Under the pieces are notes generated by a model. It was not told the origin of the DNA. It ran no database searches and worked only from the letters and a program-made list of their open reading frames with translations. Position numbers and translations under genes: made by a program. DNA of 64,000 nt, from the NCBI RefSeq assembly GCF_022387135.1, contig NZ_CP092462.1, forward strand, positions 3,348,001 through 3,412,000, given 5' to 3'. Each line of letters opens with the position of its first letter. The stretch's first letter is position 1. This document shows, piece by piece, positions 33,646-41,691 of this stretch. Origin of the DNA: Comamonas sp. B21-038 (lineage in GTDB: Bacteria; Pseudomonadota; Gammaproteobacteria; Burkholderiales; Burkholderiaceae_C).

Positions 33646-35049
33646 TCACAGTTGGAAGGCGACGCCGCGCACCAGCCCCTCTCCGACATCCCGCCACCAC
33701 CCCGGTGCACGGTAGGCATAGGTCGTGCTTTCTGCCATCTGCTGCCCGCACCAATGCTGGAGCCAGGCGATCTCCCGGGCGCTGTAGAACGCGGTCATCG
33801 CCTCGTAGTTCAAGAACAGGCTGCGCCCGTCGAGGTTCGCCGAACCGCACAGTGCCATGCGGTCATCGACCACCACCACCTTCGCATGCACCATGTGGGG
33901 GGAGCAATACACCTGGGCACCGGCAAGCACCAGCGCCCGCAATGCGCGCTCACGGGCCCAGTCGGCCAGGCGGTGGTTGGAGCACTGGGGCACCACCACG
34001 CGCAGCTGCACGCCGCGCCGGCAGGCCAGGCACCAGGCCTCCAGCAGCGCGTCATCGGGCACAAAATACGGGCTCACCAAGGTGATCGATGTCTGCGCAT
34101 GGAAGGCGCTGGCTAGGTAGAGCGCATGCAAGGTGTCATCGGCATGGTCGGGGCCGCTGGGCAGCCACTGGGCCCAGCCCTGGTCGCCCCCCCCCAGCGC
34201 CATCGCTGGCGACAGCCACATAGGGCGGCGCCGGCCTCTGGCCGCGCGCCAATCGGCCTCGAACTGCGCGGCCACCACGCCGGCCAGGGCCCCTTGCACG
34301 TTGAAGCTCAGGTCGACCCAGGCCGGGTGCCCGGCACTGCTGGGCAGAAAGTACTCATCGGCCAGATTGCGCCCGCCGCTCCAGACATGCACGCCGTCAG
34401 CCACCGCGAGCTTGCGGTGGTTGCGCAGATTGCTGCCACCGCGAATCGGCTGGAGCATCGGCACCATGAAGCGGCGCACCAGGACGCCCGAGCGCCGCAA
34501 CTGGCGCAGCCGCATGGGCAGCAGGCGCCAGCAGCCCACGCCATCGAGCAGCAGCCGCACCTTGACTCCGCGCTGCGCAGCCTGCTGCAGCGCCGTGCCG
34601 ATCTGACGACCGACGACATCGTCGGCAAACACATAGGTGCAGACATCCAGGCTGCGCTGCGCCTGCTCGATCAACTGCAGCAGCTGCTGCAAGGCCTGCA
34701 GGCCATCTTCATGGAACACCACCTCCGCATTGGGCTGGGCCGGATCGAGCTCCATGCTGGCCAGCAACTGGCCTGCCCAGCCGGGCACCTGAGGAGGCAC
34801 CGTGCTGCGGCGCTGGCCGGTGGGGGGGAGAACGGCATGCGCCGGCGGCCGCACCGCCTTGCGCGGCCCGAACACCAGAAAAAGAGGCAGGAAGAGATAG
34901 GGAAAGGTGACCATGCCCAGCACCCAGCCGATGGCGGACGCGGGATGGCGCCGCTGGTGCCCGGCACGCGTGACCAAGGTGTAGACCAGCAGCGCCACCA
35001 CCACCGCAATCGTGTGGCCCAGGCCCGAGAGGACGGTCACGCGCAGCAT
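33646..35049 (-). CDS. Phospholipase D superfamily, cardiolipin synthase-like
   Basis: 467 residues. Two N-terminal membrane helices (about 8-26 and 40-60, as in bacterial cardiolipin synthases) precede two HKD catalytic motifs: H211-K213-D218 (NHRKLAVAD) and H388-K390-D395 (VHAKVVVVDD). Such enzymes condense two phosphatidylglycerols into cardiolipin and glycerol in the inner membrane. A ClsA role is the simplest call; other PLD-type activity cannot be excluded. It follows arsC by 59 bases on the same strand. Confidence 0.9.
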   Translation of the reverse strand: MLRVTVLSGLGHTIAVVVALLVYTLVTRAGHQRRHPASAIGWVLGMVTFPYLFLPLFLVFGPRKAVRPPAHAVLPPTGQRRSTVPPQVPGWAGQLLASMELDPAQPNAEVVFHEDGLQALQQLLQLIEQAQRSLDVCTYVFADDVVGRQIGTALQQAAQRGVKVRLLLDGVGCWRLLPMRLRQLRRSGVLVRRFMVPMLQPIRGGSNLRNHRKLAVADGVHVWSGGRNLADEYFLPSSAGHPAWVDLSFNVQGALAGVVAAQFEADWRAARGRRRPMWLSPAMALGGGDQGWAQWLPSGPDHADDTLHALYLASAFHAQTSITLVSPYFVPDDALLEAWCLACRRGVQLRVVVPQCSNHRLADWARERALRALVLAGAQVYCSPHMVHAKVVVVDDRMALCGSANLDGRSLFLNYEAMTAFYSAREIAWLQHWCGQQMAESTTYAYRAPGWWRDVGEGLVRGVAFQL

Positions 35050-35108
35050 GGCCTACTGCCCGTCAGCGTGCGCGGGACGGCGGCTGGGCGCGCAAGCGGC
35101 CGGGCCCA

Positions 35109-35465
35109 TCAGAGCAGGTCAAGCACCCGCTCAGGCGGGCGGCACAGGCGTGCGCCCTTGGCGCTCACGACGATGGGCCGGTTGAGCAGCTCGGGATGGG
35201 CGGCGATCTGCGCAATCAGTTCGGCATCGCTCAAGCCCGCACGGCCCAGATCCAGCGCCTCATAAATGGCCTCCTTGCTGCGCATCACCTCGCGCACCGG
35301 CAGCCCCAGCTGCGCGATCAGCGCCGCGAGCTGCGCGCTGTCCAGCGGCGCACGCAGGTAGTCCACAATCCGGGGCTCGATGCCGCGGGCCTCCATCAGC
35401 GCCAGCGCGCCGCGTGAGTTGCTGCAGCGAGCGTTGTGGTAGATGGTGATCGTGTCTTGGGCCAT
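35109..35465 (-). CDS. arsC: Arsenate reductase (ArsC family, glutaredoxin-dependent type)
   Basis: 118 residues. The redox-active Cys is C14 in YHNARCSNSR, and the distal part NRPIVVSAKGARLCRPPERV carries the expected Arg-containing region. ArsC reduces arsenate to arsenite using glutathione and glutaredoxin; some relatives (YffB, Spx-like) lack this activity, so arsenate specificity is inferred. No arsB, arsR or acr3 is nearby, which weakens a dedicated resistance role. Sits 13 bases after the Roadblock-like gene, likely in the same transcript. Confidence 0.85.
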   Translation of the reverse strand: MAQDTITIYHNARCSNSRGALALMEARGIEPRIVDYLRAPLDSAQLAALIAQLGLPVREVMRSKEAIYEALDLGRAGLSDAELIAQIAAHPELLNRPIVVSAKGARLCRPPERVLDLL

Positions 35466-35478
35466 GCCCCCGATCTTA

Positions 35479-35883
35479 TTACAGAGAGGCTTCGAGCTCG
35501 GGCATGATGATGCGCGCCTTGGTCAGCGCCATACCCAGGTTGGCGGTGCGCCGGCAGACCAGCACGGCCACATACTCGGGGTTGGCCTTGCCGCGCATGA
35601 AGATATGGATCAGGTTGTCGCTGTTGACGATGATTTCCTGGAAGTAGTGGTGGCCATCGTCCTGCAGACCGCGCGACTTCTTGAACATGCGCTCGATCAT
35701 CGACACATTGGGACCGTTGAAGAGGTCGGCGGTGGCCGCGGCCACCAGGTCGATCACCTCGCGCGGGTGCGAATCGACCGTGCGAATGGCCAGCAGCATG
35801 CCGGTAGCCACATCGACATAGCCGGCAGCCAGGCATTCGGGCACAAATGTAGCGACCTTCTGCAAAACGGTATCCATGGACAT
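35479..35883 (-). CDS. Roadblock/LC7-like protein
   Basis: 134 residues, no signal or membrane segment. The alternating beta/alpha pattern (VATGMLLAIRTVD, FQEIIVNSDNLIHIFMRGKA, YVAVLVCRRTANLGMALTKA) fits the Roadblock/LC7 fold, which in bacteria often partners small GTPases or regulates motility and polarity, but no GTPase is nearby. It starts 51 bases downstream of the ABC-ATPase/phosphatase fusion, with AAGGAA as Shine-Dalgarno. A functional link to the fusion is likely but unproven. Confidence 0.7.
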   Translation of the reverse strand: MSMDTVLQKVATFVPECLAAGYVDVATGMLLAIRTVDSHPREVIDLVAAATADLFNGPNVSMIERMFKKSRGLQDDGHHYFQEIIVNSDNLIHIFMRGKANPEYVAVLVCRRTANLGMALTKARIIMPELEASL

Positions 35884-35934
35884 TGATGTATTCCTTCAAA
35901 GTGGGTTGGTAAGGGGCTGGCACCTCGGATGCGA

Positions 35935-37344
35935 TTAGCCCATCTTCTCGAGCAGCATTTCTTCATACGCCAACAGCGAGCGTTCTTGCTGCTCGGACTG
36001 CACGTACTGCGGCTCGATCTCGCGCACACGGCGCAGCGCTTCTTCAGCGGTGACGCCTTCAAAAACCAGCCAGGCCGCCAGCACGGTGCCGGTGCGGCCC
36101 AGGCCCGCCAGGCAGTGCACCGCCAGCACTTCGCCGGCCAGCAGCAGGCGCTTCATCTTCAGCATCAGCATCTGCAGCTGCGACACCGATGGCGGTTCCC
36201 GGTCATGCACCGGCAGATGCACATTGCGCAGGCCATTGCGCGCCAGCGCCGCCTGGTCGATATCGGTCTCGGTCAACGACACCAGCACGGTGATGCCGCA
36301 ACGCCTCAGCGCCTGCATGTCCACATCGGTGTCATTGACCACACCCGGCAGCGGCGTGCCGGCCAGCTTGCCCGGCACCAGCCAGGCAAAACCGCGCGGC
36401 CCGCGCGCGCCGGGCACATAGTGTTCGGCCGCCAGCACCGGGTTGGCCAGCGCCAGATCGGGCAATACCGCACGCTGGCCTTGGCGGGCCGCCTGCGCAG
36501 CGGTGCGGGCGGGGGCCTGCAGCGCTGCAGGTGCAGGTTCGGCCTGCATGGCCTCTTGCACCGTCTGCTGCGGCACTACCACGGCACAGCTGCCGCTGCG
36601 TACAAACTGCTGGCCTGCCGGGGAATACGGCGCGGAGAAAAAGTGGTCAGCGCGGCTCGTCTCCTGCACCGCACCACCGGCCAGCAGCAGCACATGGTCG
36701 GCCACGCGCTGGGCATGGCGCTGGTTGTGGGTCACCAGCAGCACAGCGCGCTCGCGGGCAATGCGTTTGAGCAGTTCCAGCAGCAGATAGGCGTCGTAGT
36801 CCTGCAAGTCGGCAGTGGGCTCATCGCACATCAGCAGCAAGGGTTGGGCAGCGGCTTCGCGCAGAATGGCTACCGCACGCTGGTGCATCGCAGACAGCTC
36901 CACCGTTGTTTGCGCCAGCAGCGGTTTGATATCGGCAAAGCCCATGCGGTCCAGATAGGCCTCGCACCAGGCACGGCGGTCCAAACCGGAGAGCAGATGG
37001 GCCTGCGGCAGCAACTCGCTGAGCGAATCCTGCACGCTTGACTGCATCAGGCGCACATGCTGGCGCACCAGGTGGGGCCGGTGGACGCCCGCCAGCGGCT
37101 GGCCGGCATAGCGCAACTGCCCCCATTGCGCAAAGCGCGGGTTTTCGTCATTGAGGCCCGCCAGACTGCGCAACACCGTGGACTTGCCCCCGCCGACCGG
37201 CCCCATCAGGACCGTGATGGCGCAAGGGGCGATCTGCAGTTGCAGGCTGGAGAGGATGACCTTGTCGCCATAGGCCACGCCCCAGTTGTCTGTTTCCAGA
37301 ACGGGAGTTGGTGTTTGCACGCGATGGGAGCCGCTGCGCGGCAT
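35935..37344 (-). CDS. ABC ATPase fused to a dual-specificity/tyrosine phosphatase domain
   Basis: 469 residues from the ATG at 37344 (alternatives at 37395 ATG, 37443 GTG, 37446 TTG). Residues about 15-235 are an ABC nucleotide-binding domain: Walker A GPVGGGKST (48-56), degenerate signature LSAMHQ (150-155) in place of LSGGQ, Walker B LLLMCDEPT (169-177), switch His206 in LVTHN. After an Ala/Gln/Pro linker (about 260-300), residues about 318-469 form a phosphatase: PGKLAGTPLPG, general-acid loop HDREPPS (D381), and P-loop HCLAGLGRTG with C411 and R417. No membrane segment and no permease are coupled to it. A perfect FNR box lies upstream. The function is unknown; phosphate- or phosphoprotein-linked signalling is a guess. 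Confidence 0.85.
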   Translation of the reverse strand: MPRSGSHRVQTPTPVLETDNWGVAYGDKVILSSLQLQIAPCAITVLMGPVGGGKSTVLRSLAGLNDENPRFAQWGQLRYAGQPLAGVHRPHLVRQHVRLMQSSVQDSLSELLPQAHLLSGLDRRAWCEAYLDRMGFADIKPLLAQTTVELSAMHQRAVAILREAAAQPLLLMCDEPTADLQDYDAYLLLELLKRIARERAVLLVTHNQRHAQRVADHVLLLAGGAVQETSRADHFFSAPYSPAGQQFVRSGSCAVVVPQQTVQEAMQAEPAPAALQAPARTAAQAARQGQRAVLPDLALANPVLAAEHYVPGARGPRGFAWLVPGKLAGTPLPGVVNDTDVDMQALRRCGITVLVSLTETDIDQAALARNGLRNVHLPVHDREPPSVSQLQMLMLKMKRLLLAGEVLAVHCLAGLGRTGTVLAAWLVFEGVTAEEALRRVREIEPQYVQSEQQERSLLAYEEMLLEKMG

Positions 37345-37499
37345 TGGGAGGTGGACGGGAAGCCAAGCCTGGCACCACCTCGGCGCGCCAGCCATCCAAT
37401 CACGCGGACGGCAAGCATCTCGGTGATTCAAAAAATGAAACACCAATAGTCAATTAATGTTTCAAAAATTCAGTTTAAGGGAAAACCCGAGATGGATGT

Positions 37500-37513
37500 T
37501 TGATCCAGATCAA
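37500..37513. promoter_or_regulatory. Perfect FNR/ANR box
   Basis: TTGATCCAGATCAA matches the FNR consensus TTGAT-N4-ATCAA with no mismatch. Its centre (37506.5) lies 32 bases from the centre of the minus-strand TAAACT hexamer, the class-II (about -41.5) geometry. That would start transcription near 37465 toward the ABC-ATPase/phosphatase fusion, implying activation at low oxygen. Confidence 0.75.
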
Positions 37514-37520
37514 AGGCGAT

Positions 37521-37540
37521 ATAGGTCACCTATCGATAGG
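37521..37540. promoter_or_regulatory. Overlapping palindromes beside the FNR box
   Basis: ATAGGT-C-ACCTAT (37521-37533) and CCTATCGATAGG (37529-37540, 12-bp perfect) overlap, 8 bases beyond the FNR box on the side away from the start. They may bind a second regulator. Confidence 0.35.
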
Positions 37541-37673
37541 GCAATAACACCACGGAGATCCAAATTAGGGGGAGCGTGCAGCCGCTGTGGTGATGCAGCT
37601 CGCCCGAATGCGCCGATGGAATGTGCGCGGCCAGCCTGCTGAACCGCCAGCCAGGCAAAGAGGATGAGAGGTA

Positions 37674-39308
37674 TCAGCGCGATGCCGAGCTGCGCATCGT
37701 GCGGATCAGCAAGATGACCGGCACCAGCCCCACCAGCACCAGCGCCAGCGACGGCAGCGCCGCCTCGCCCAGGCGCTCGTCGCGTGCCAGCTGGTAGGCC
37801 ACCACGGCCAGGGTGTCACTGTTGAAGGGCCGCAGCACCATCGTGGCGGGCAGCTCCTTCATCACATCCACAAAGACCAGCAACGCGGCGGTCAGGGCCG
37901 AGCGCCGCAGCAGCGGGCCATGCACGCGGACCAGAAGGCCGGCGCTGCCCACACCCAGCATGCGTGCCGATTCATCCAGACTCCTGGGAATGCGGGTGTA
38001 GCCGCTCTGCAGGGACTGCAGCGCAATGGCAGTGAAGCGCACCAGATAGGCCCAGATGATGCCGGCTGAGGTCGCGGTGATCAGCGCCGGAAAGGCCCAT
38101 TGCGGAAACGCCTGCTGCACCCAGCCCACTGGCAGCAGCAGGCCCACGACGATCACCGCGCCGGGCACCGCATAGCCCAGGCTGATGAGGCCCACCGTGC
38201 TGCGCGTGACCCAGTCCTGGCTGCGGCGGGCCGCATAGGCCGCCAGCAAGGCAATGGCCACGGCCAGCACGGCAGTGATCGCACCAAAGCGGATGCTGTT
38301 GCCGGCCCACTGCACAAAGCGGTCCAACGGAATCACCGACCAATCGGCCGCCAAGGGCCGCAGCATGAACATGACGGGCAGCACAAAGCCCAGCAGCACT
38401 GGCAGCGCACAGAGCAACCACGCTGCCAGGCAGCGCGCACCCTGCAGGCGATACGGCTGGGCCTCGGCCGATGAGGCGCGCCCCACCCCGCTGGTGACAA
38501 AGCGCATGCGCCGCTGCGCGCGCAGCTCCAGCTGCAGCACCACCAGCACCAAAACCAGCAGCATCGTGGCCAGCTGGGCTGCGGCACTGCGGTTCTCCAT
38601 CGACAGCCAGGCCTTGTAGATACCGGTGGTGAAGGTCTGAATGCCAAAGTAGCTCACTACCCCGAAATCGGCCAGGGTCTCCATCATCACCAGTGCCACA
38701 CCGGCCACCACCGCTGGCCGGGCCATCGGCAAGGCCACCGCCCAGATCCGGCGCGGCATCGAGGCGCCCAGCAGGCGCGCCGCTTCCATCAGGTGGGCGG
38801 CGCGCTCGCTCAGCGCCGTGCGCGCCAGCAGGTAGACATAAGGGTAGAGCGAGACCACAAACACCAGCACGGCGCCGCCGAGCGACCGCACCTCCGGCAG
38901 CAGCCGCCCTTGCAGCCCGAAGCTGGCACGCATCCACACCTGCAGCGGCCCGCTGAACTGCAGAAAATCGGTATAGGCATAGGCCGTCACATAGGCGGGC
39001 ATCGCCAGCGGCAGCAGCAGCAACCATTCCAAGGTTTTGCGGCCGCGAAAGTCGAACAGGGTCACCACCGCCGCGCACAGGGTGCCCACGACCGCCGAGC
39101 CCAACGCCACCAACAGCCCCAGCGCCACAGTGGTACGGATGTAGCCCGGCAGCACCGTCGCAAACATTTCGCGCACCACGGCAAACGCACCGAGGTCATT
39201 GCCCGCCCCGGGCAACCAGGCGCTAAAGACGGTGAGCACCGGCAACACCAGCACCAGGGCAATGGCTACGAGCAGCAGCTGACGACGGAAGCGGGCGAGA
39301 TTTTGCAA
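37674..39308 (-). CDS. Iron-type ABC transporter permease, fused double permease (FbpB-like)
   Basis: 544 residues with about twelve membrane helices in two homologous halves, each with a permease loop (EAARLLGASMPRRIWAVALP in the first half, ESARMLGVGSAGLLVRVHGP in the second). This double arrangement typifies the ferric-iron ABC importers (FbpB/SfuB/AfuB) and related thiamine transporters. Starts at TTG 39308; no ATG fits before the first helix. The ATPase lies divergently 88 bases away. No periplasmic binding protein is encoded in the window, so the substrate is uncertain. Confidence 0.88.
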   Translation of the reverse strand: MQNLARFRRQLLLVAIALVLVLPVLTVFSAWLPGAGNDLGAFAVVREMFATVLPGYIRTTVALGLLVALGSAVVGTLCAAVVTLFDFRGRKTLEWLLLLPLAMPAYVTAYAYTDFLQFSGPLQVWMRASFGLQGRLLPEVRSLGGAVLVFVVSLYPYVYLLARTALSERAAHLMEAARLLGASMPRRIWAVALPMARPAVVAGVALVMMETLADFGVVSYFGIQTFTTGIYKAWLSMENRSAAAQLATMLLVLVLVVLQLELRAQRRMRFVTSGVGRASSAEAQPYRLQGARCLAAWLLCALPVLLGFVLPVMFMLRPLAADWSVIPLDRFVQWAGNSIRFGAITAVLAVAIALLAAYAARRSQDWVTRSTVGLISLGYAVPGAVIVVGLLLPVGWVQQAFPQWAFPALITATSAGIIWAYLVRFTAIALQSLQSGYTRIPRSLDESARMLGVGSAGLLVRVHGPLLRRSALTAALLVFVDVMKELPATMVLRPFNSDTLAVVAYQLARDERLGEAALPSLALVLVGLVPVILLIRTMRSSASR

Positions 39309-39396
39309 ATGCGAATCACTGACGGGCCAAAAGCTGGCGATTCTACCTGCCAGGCACCTAAGCCCTTTGCCCGGGAGAGCCCTCTACAATGCGGCC

Positions 39397-40440
39397 ATGT
39401 TTCTAGAGGTCTCCCAACTGAATGTGCGCTATGCCGGGCGCCCCCGGCCTGCAGTGGCGCAGGTGTCTTTGCAGCTGCAGGCAGGCGATATCGGCGTGCT
39501 GATTGGCCCCTCGGGCTGCGGCAAGACCACCTTGCTGCGTGCAGTGGCCGGGCTCGAGCCGATCGCCAGCGGCGAGATCCGCCTGCAAGGCCAGGTCGTC
39601 AGCAGCAGCAGCGCTAATCTGCCGCCCGAGAAACGCCGCATCGGCATGGTGTTCCAGGATTACGCCCTTTTTCCGCATTTGACGGTGGGCAAGAATGTGG
39701 CCTTCGGCATCCACCAGTTGCCCCGGCCGGAGCAGCAGCAGCGCGTGCAGGAGGTGCTGCGCCTCGTGGGGCTGGAGAACAGCGCTGGGCGCTACCCGCA
39801 TGAGCTGTCAGGCGGCCAGCAGCAGCGGGTGGCGCTGGCCCGGGCGCTGGCGCCCCGGCCGCAGCTGATGCTGCTGGATGAGCCCTTCTCCAACCTCGAT
39901 GTGGATCTGCGTGAACGCCTGGCCCATGAGCTGCGCGACATCCTCAAGGCCGCGCAGGCGACCGCGCTGTTCGTCACGCACGACCAGCTGGAGGCCTTTG
40001 CGATTGGCGACCAGATTGGCGTGATGGAAAGCGGCCACCTGCACCAATGGGCCGATGCCAGCACCCTGTTCCAGCAACCCGCCAGCCGCTTTGTGGCCAA
40101 CTTCATCGGCCACGGCAGTCTGCTGCCGGCCACCCCGGTGTCGTCTGCGCAAGGCTGGCAGCTCGACACCCCGCTCGGTGCCATCGCCGCGCCGGAAGCA
40201 TCACAGGCCTGCGATGTGCTGCTGCGCGCCAGCGAGGTGGTGTTTGACCCTGCCTCGCCGTACCGCGCCACCTTGCTGCGCAAATCCTTCCGGGGATCGC
40301 AGTATCTCTACACCTTGCAGCTGCCCAGCCAGCAGCTGGTCTATGCGCAGGTCTCCAGCCAGCTGCAGCACGCCGTGGGCGACAGCATCGGCCTGCGTGC
40401 CCAACCCGAGCACCTGGTCTGCTTCGCGCCCGGGCAATGA
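39397..40440 (+). CDS. ABC transporter ATP-binding protein (FbpC-like)
   Basis: 347 residues. Walker A GPSGCGKT (37-44), Q-loop in MVFQDYALFPHLTV, signature LSGGQ (137-141), Walker B LMLLDEPFSNLD, switch His in FVTHDQLEAFAIGD; a C-terminal beta regulatory domain (about 245-347) has the OB-like repeats of the MalK/FbpC type. It energises import, probably with the divergent FbpB-like permease. A TACAAT box (39385-39390) ends 6 bases before the ATG, and no Shine-Dalgarno is seen, so the mRNA may be leaderless. Confidence 0.9.
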   Translation: MFLEVSQLNVRYAGRPRPAVAQVSLQLQAGDIGVLIGPSGCGKTTLLRAVAGLEPIASGEIRLQGQVVSSSSANLPPEKRRIGMVFQDYALFPHLTVGKNVAFGIHQLPRPEQQQRVQEVLRLVGLENSAGRYPHELSGGQQQRVALARALAPRPQLMLLDEPFSNLDVDLRERLAHELRDILKAAQATALFVTHDQLEAFAIGDQIGVMESGHLHQWADASTLFQQPASRFVANFIGHGSLLPATPVSSAQGWQLDTPLGAIAAPEASQACDVLLRASEVVFDPASPYRATLLRKSFRGSQYLYTLQLPSQQLVYAQVSSQLQHAVGDSIGLRAQPEHLVCFAPGQ

Positions 40441-40468
40441 ACCTCAGGCCAGCAGCCCTCGGTCCTCG

Positions 40469-41224
40469 TCAGCGCTGCACCTGGCGCAGTTGGTCCACCG
40501 CCGCCTGCAGATCGGCCGACCAGTCGCGCCGGTTGCGGCCTGCGCTGGCCTGCGGCTGGCCATAGTTCAGCTGCGCCACCAACGGCGGTGCCGTCACGGT
40601 GCGCCAGATGGATCCCAACAGGCTCTCGTCGCCTATATAGCTCGGGGCACTGCTCATGCGGCCACTTAGCTTGTCGTAAAAGCACAGCCCCAAGGGCAGC
40701 ACCGGCGCCTCGGCCGCAATCGCCGATTGCAGCAGGTTGGCATGGAAAGGCAGCAGCTGCCGGCCATCGCCCGTCGTCCCCTCGGGGAAGACCGCAACGA
40801 TATCCCCGTGGCGCATGGCTTCCTCCATGCGGCTGACGGTGCGCATCGCATCGCGCCGGGAGTTGCGCTCAATGAACAAGGTGCCTGCGGCGCTGGCCAG
40901 GCCGCCGATGACGGGCCAGGCCTTGACGTCGGATTTGGAAACAAAGCGGCAGTGCCCCGCCGCATGGATGGCCGGAATGTCAAGCCAGGACAGATGGTTG
41001 GCAACGATCAGCAAGGGGCCGTGCGCAGGCACCGCCCCCAGCACCCGCAGCTCGATGCCGCTCAGCCGGAGCAGTTGAGCGGCCCAGCGCTCCACCGCCC
41101 GGTTGCGCTCGGCATGGCCCAGGCGGCCAAACGTCAGCCAGATTGTGATGACACCCACCACGATATGCAGACCCATGCGCGCCAGGCGCCACAGGCCAAT
41201 CAGGGAACGGGTCAGCGCATGCAT
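40469..41224 (-). CDS. 1-acyl-glycerol-3-phosphate acyltransferase-like protein
   Basis: 251 residues, one N-terminal membrane segment (about 13-34). It has the PlsC catalytic motif H77xxxxD82 (NHLSWLD), the acceptor motif VFPEGTT (about 148-154) and the later PLGLCFYDK. PlsC-type enzymes acylate lysophosphatidate in phospholipid synthesis; a related protein may remodel other lipids. It starts 17 bases downstream of ruvX on the same strand. In related genomes pyrimidine genes often separate these two (see findings). Confidence 0.9.
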   Translation of the reverse strand: MHALTRSLIGLWRLARMGLHIVVGVITIWLTFGRLGHAERNRAVERWAAQLLRLSGIELRVLGAVPAHGPLLIVANHLSWLDIPAIHAAGHCRFVSKSDVKAWPVIGGLASAAGTLFIERNSRRDAMRTVSRMEEAMRHGDIVAVFPEGTTGDGRQLLPFHANLLQSAIAAEAPVLPLGLCFYDKLSGRMSSAPSYIGDESLLGSIWRTVTAPPLVAQLNYGQPQASAGRNRRDWSADLQAAVDQLRQVQR

Positions 41225-41241
41225 GGCGGGCCAGCGGGGTT

Positions 41242-41691
41242 TCAGGCCGTGCTGCCCAGTTCGGGCACATCCAGGCTGCGCATGAACTGCTCGAGAATGA
41301 TGCAGGCCGAGGCCGCATCGGCATCGCGCGCGCCATTGGCCAGCGCCTCGGTGGTGCTGTAGCGCTCATCCACCTCGAACACCAGCAGTCCAAAGCGCCC
41401 CCGCAGCTGGCGCGCAAAGCGCAGCGCCAGCGCGGTATTTTCATGGGCCGCGCCGTCGGGGTGGTAGGGAATGCCGACGACCAGTGCGTCGGGCTGCCAC
41501 TGGCTGATTAGGCTCTCCATCGGCGTGAAACGGGCCTTGCCTTCGGCATGGATCGTCGGCAGCGGCCGGGCCGTGCCCAGCATCCGGGTGCCAAAGGCAG
41601 CGCCGGTACGCTTCATGCCAAAGTCAAAGGCGATGAAGCTCTGCATGCGCGCCGCTTCTGCCAGTAAAGGCTTGGTGGCAGCGTCCGTCAT
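41242..41691 (-). CDS. ruvX: Holliday junction resolvase-like/pre-16S rRNA nuclease RuvX (YqgF)
   Basis: 149 residues with an RNase H-like fold: the first catalytic Asp in FIAFDFGMKRTGAA, then LVVGIPYHPDG and the final acidic site DERYSTTEA / DADAASACIILEQF. YqgF acts in 5'-maturation of 16S rRNA and was first proposed as a Holliday junction resolvase. Its ATG overlaps the yqgE stop by four bases, giving translational coupling, the conserved yqgE-ruvX order. Confidence 0.95.
   Translation of the reverse strand: MTDAATKPLLAEAARMQSFIAFDFGMKRTGAAFGTRMLGTARPLPTIHAEGKARFTPMESLISQWQPDALVVGIPYHPDGAAHENTALALRFARQLRGRFGLLVFEVDERYSTTEALANGARDADAASACIILEQFMRSLDVPELGSTA

Larger units (their letters stand above)
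37345..37673. other. Regulatory gap upstream of the ABC-ATPase/phosphatase fusion
   Basis: 329 bases without a supported gene. Holds an FNR box (37500-37513), overlapping palindromes (37521-37540) and, on the minus strand, a TAAACT -10-like hexamer (37477-37472) at FNR class-II spacing. A 61-codon plus-strand open frame (37457-37642) is Arg/Cys-rich and is not called. Confidence 0.6.

Noticed and set aside
37457-37642. 61-codon plus-strand ORF covering the FNR box
   Set aside because: Arg/Cys-rich, unsupported by a ribosome site; the region is better explained as regulatory.
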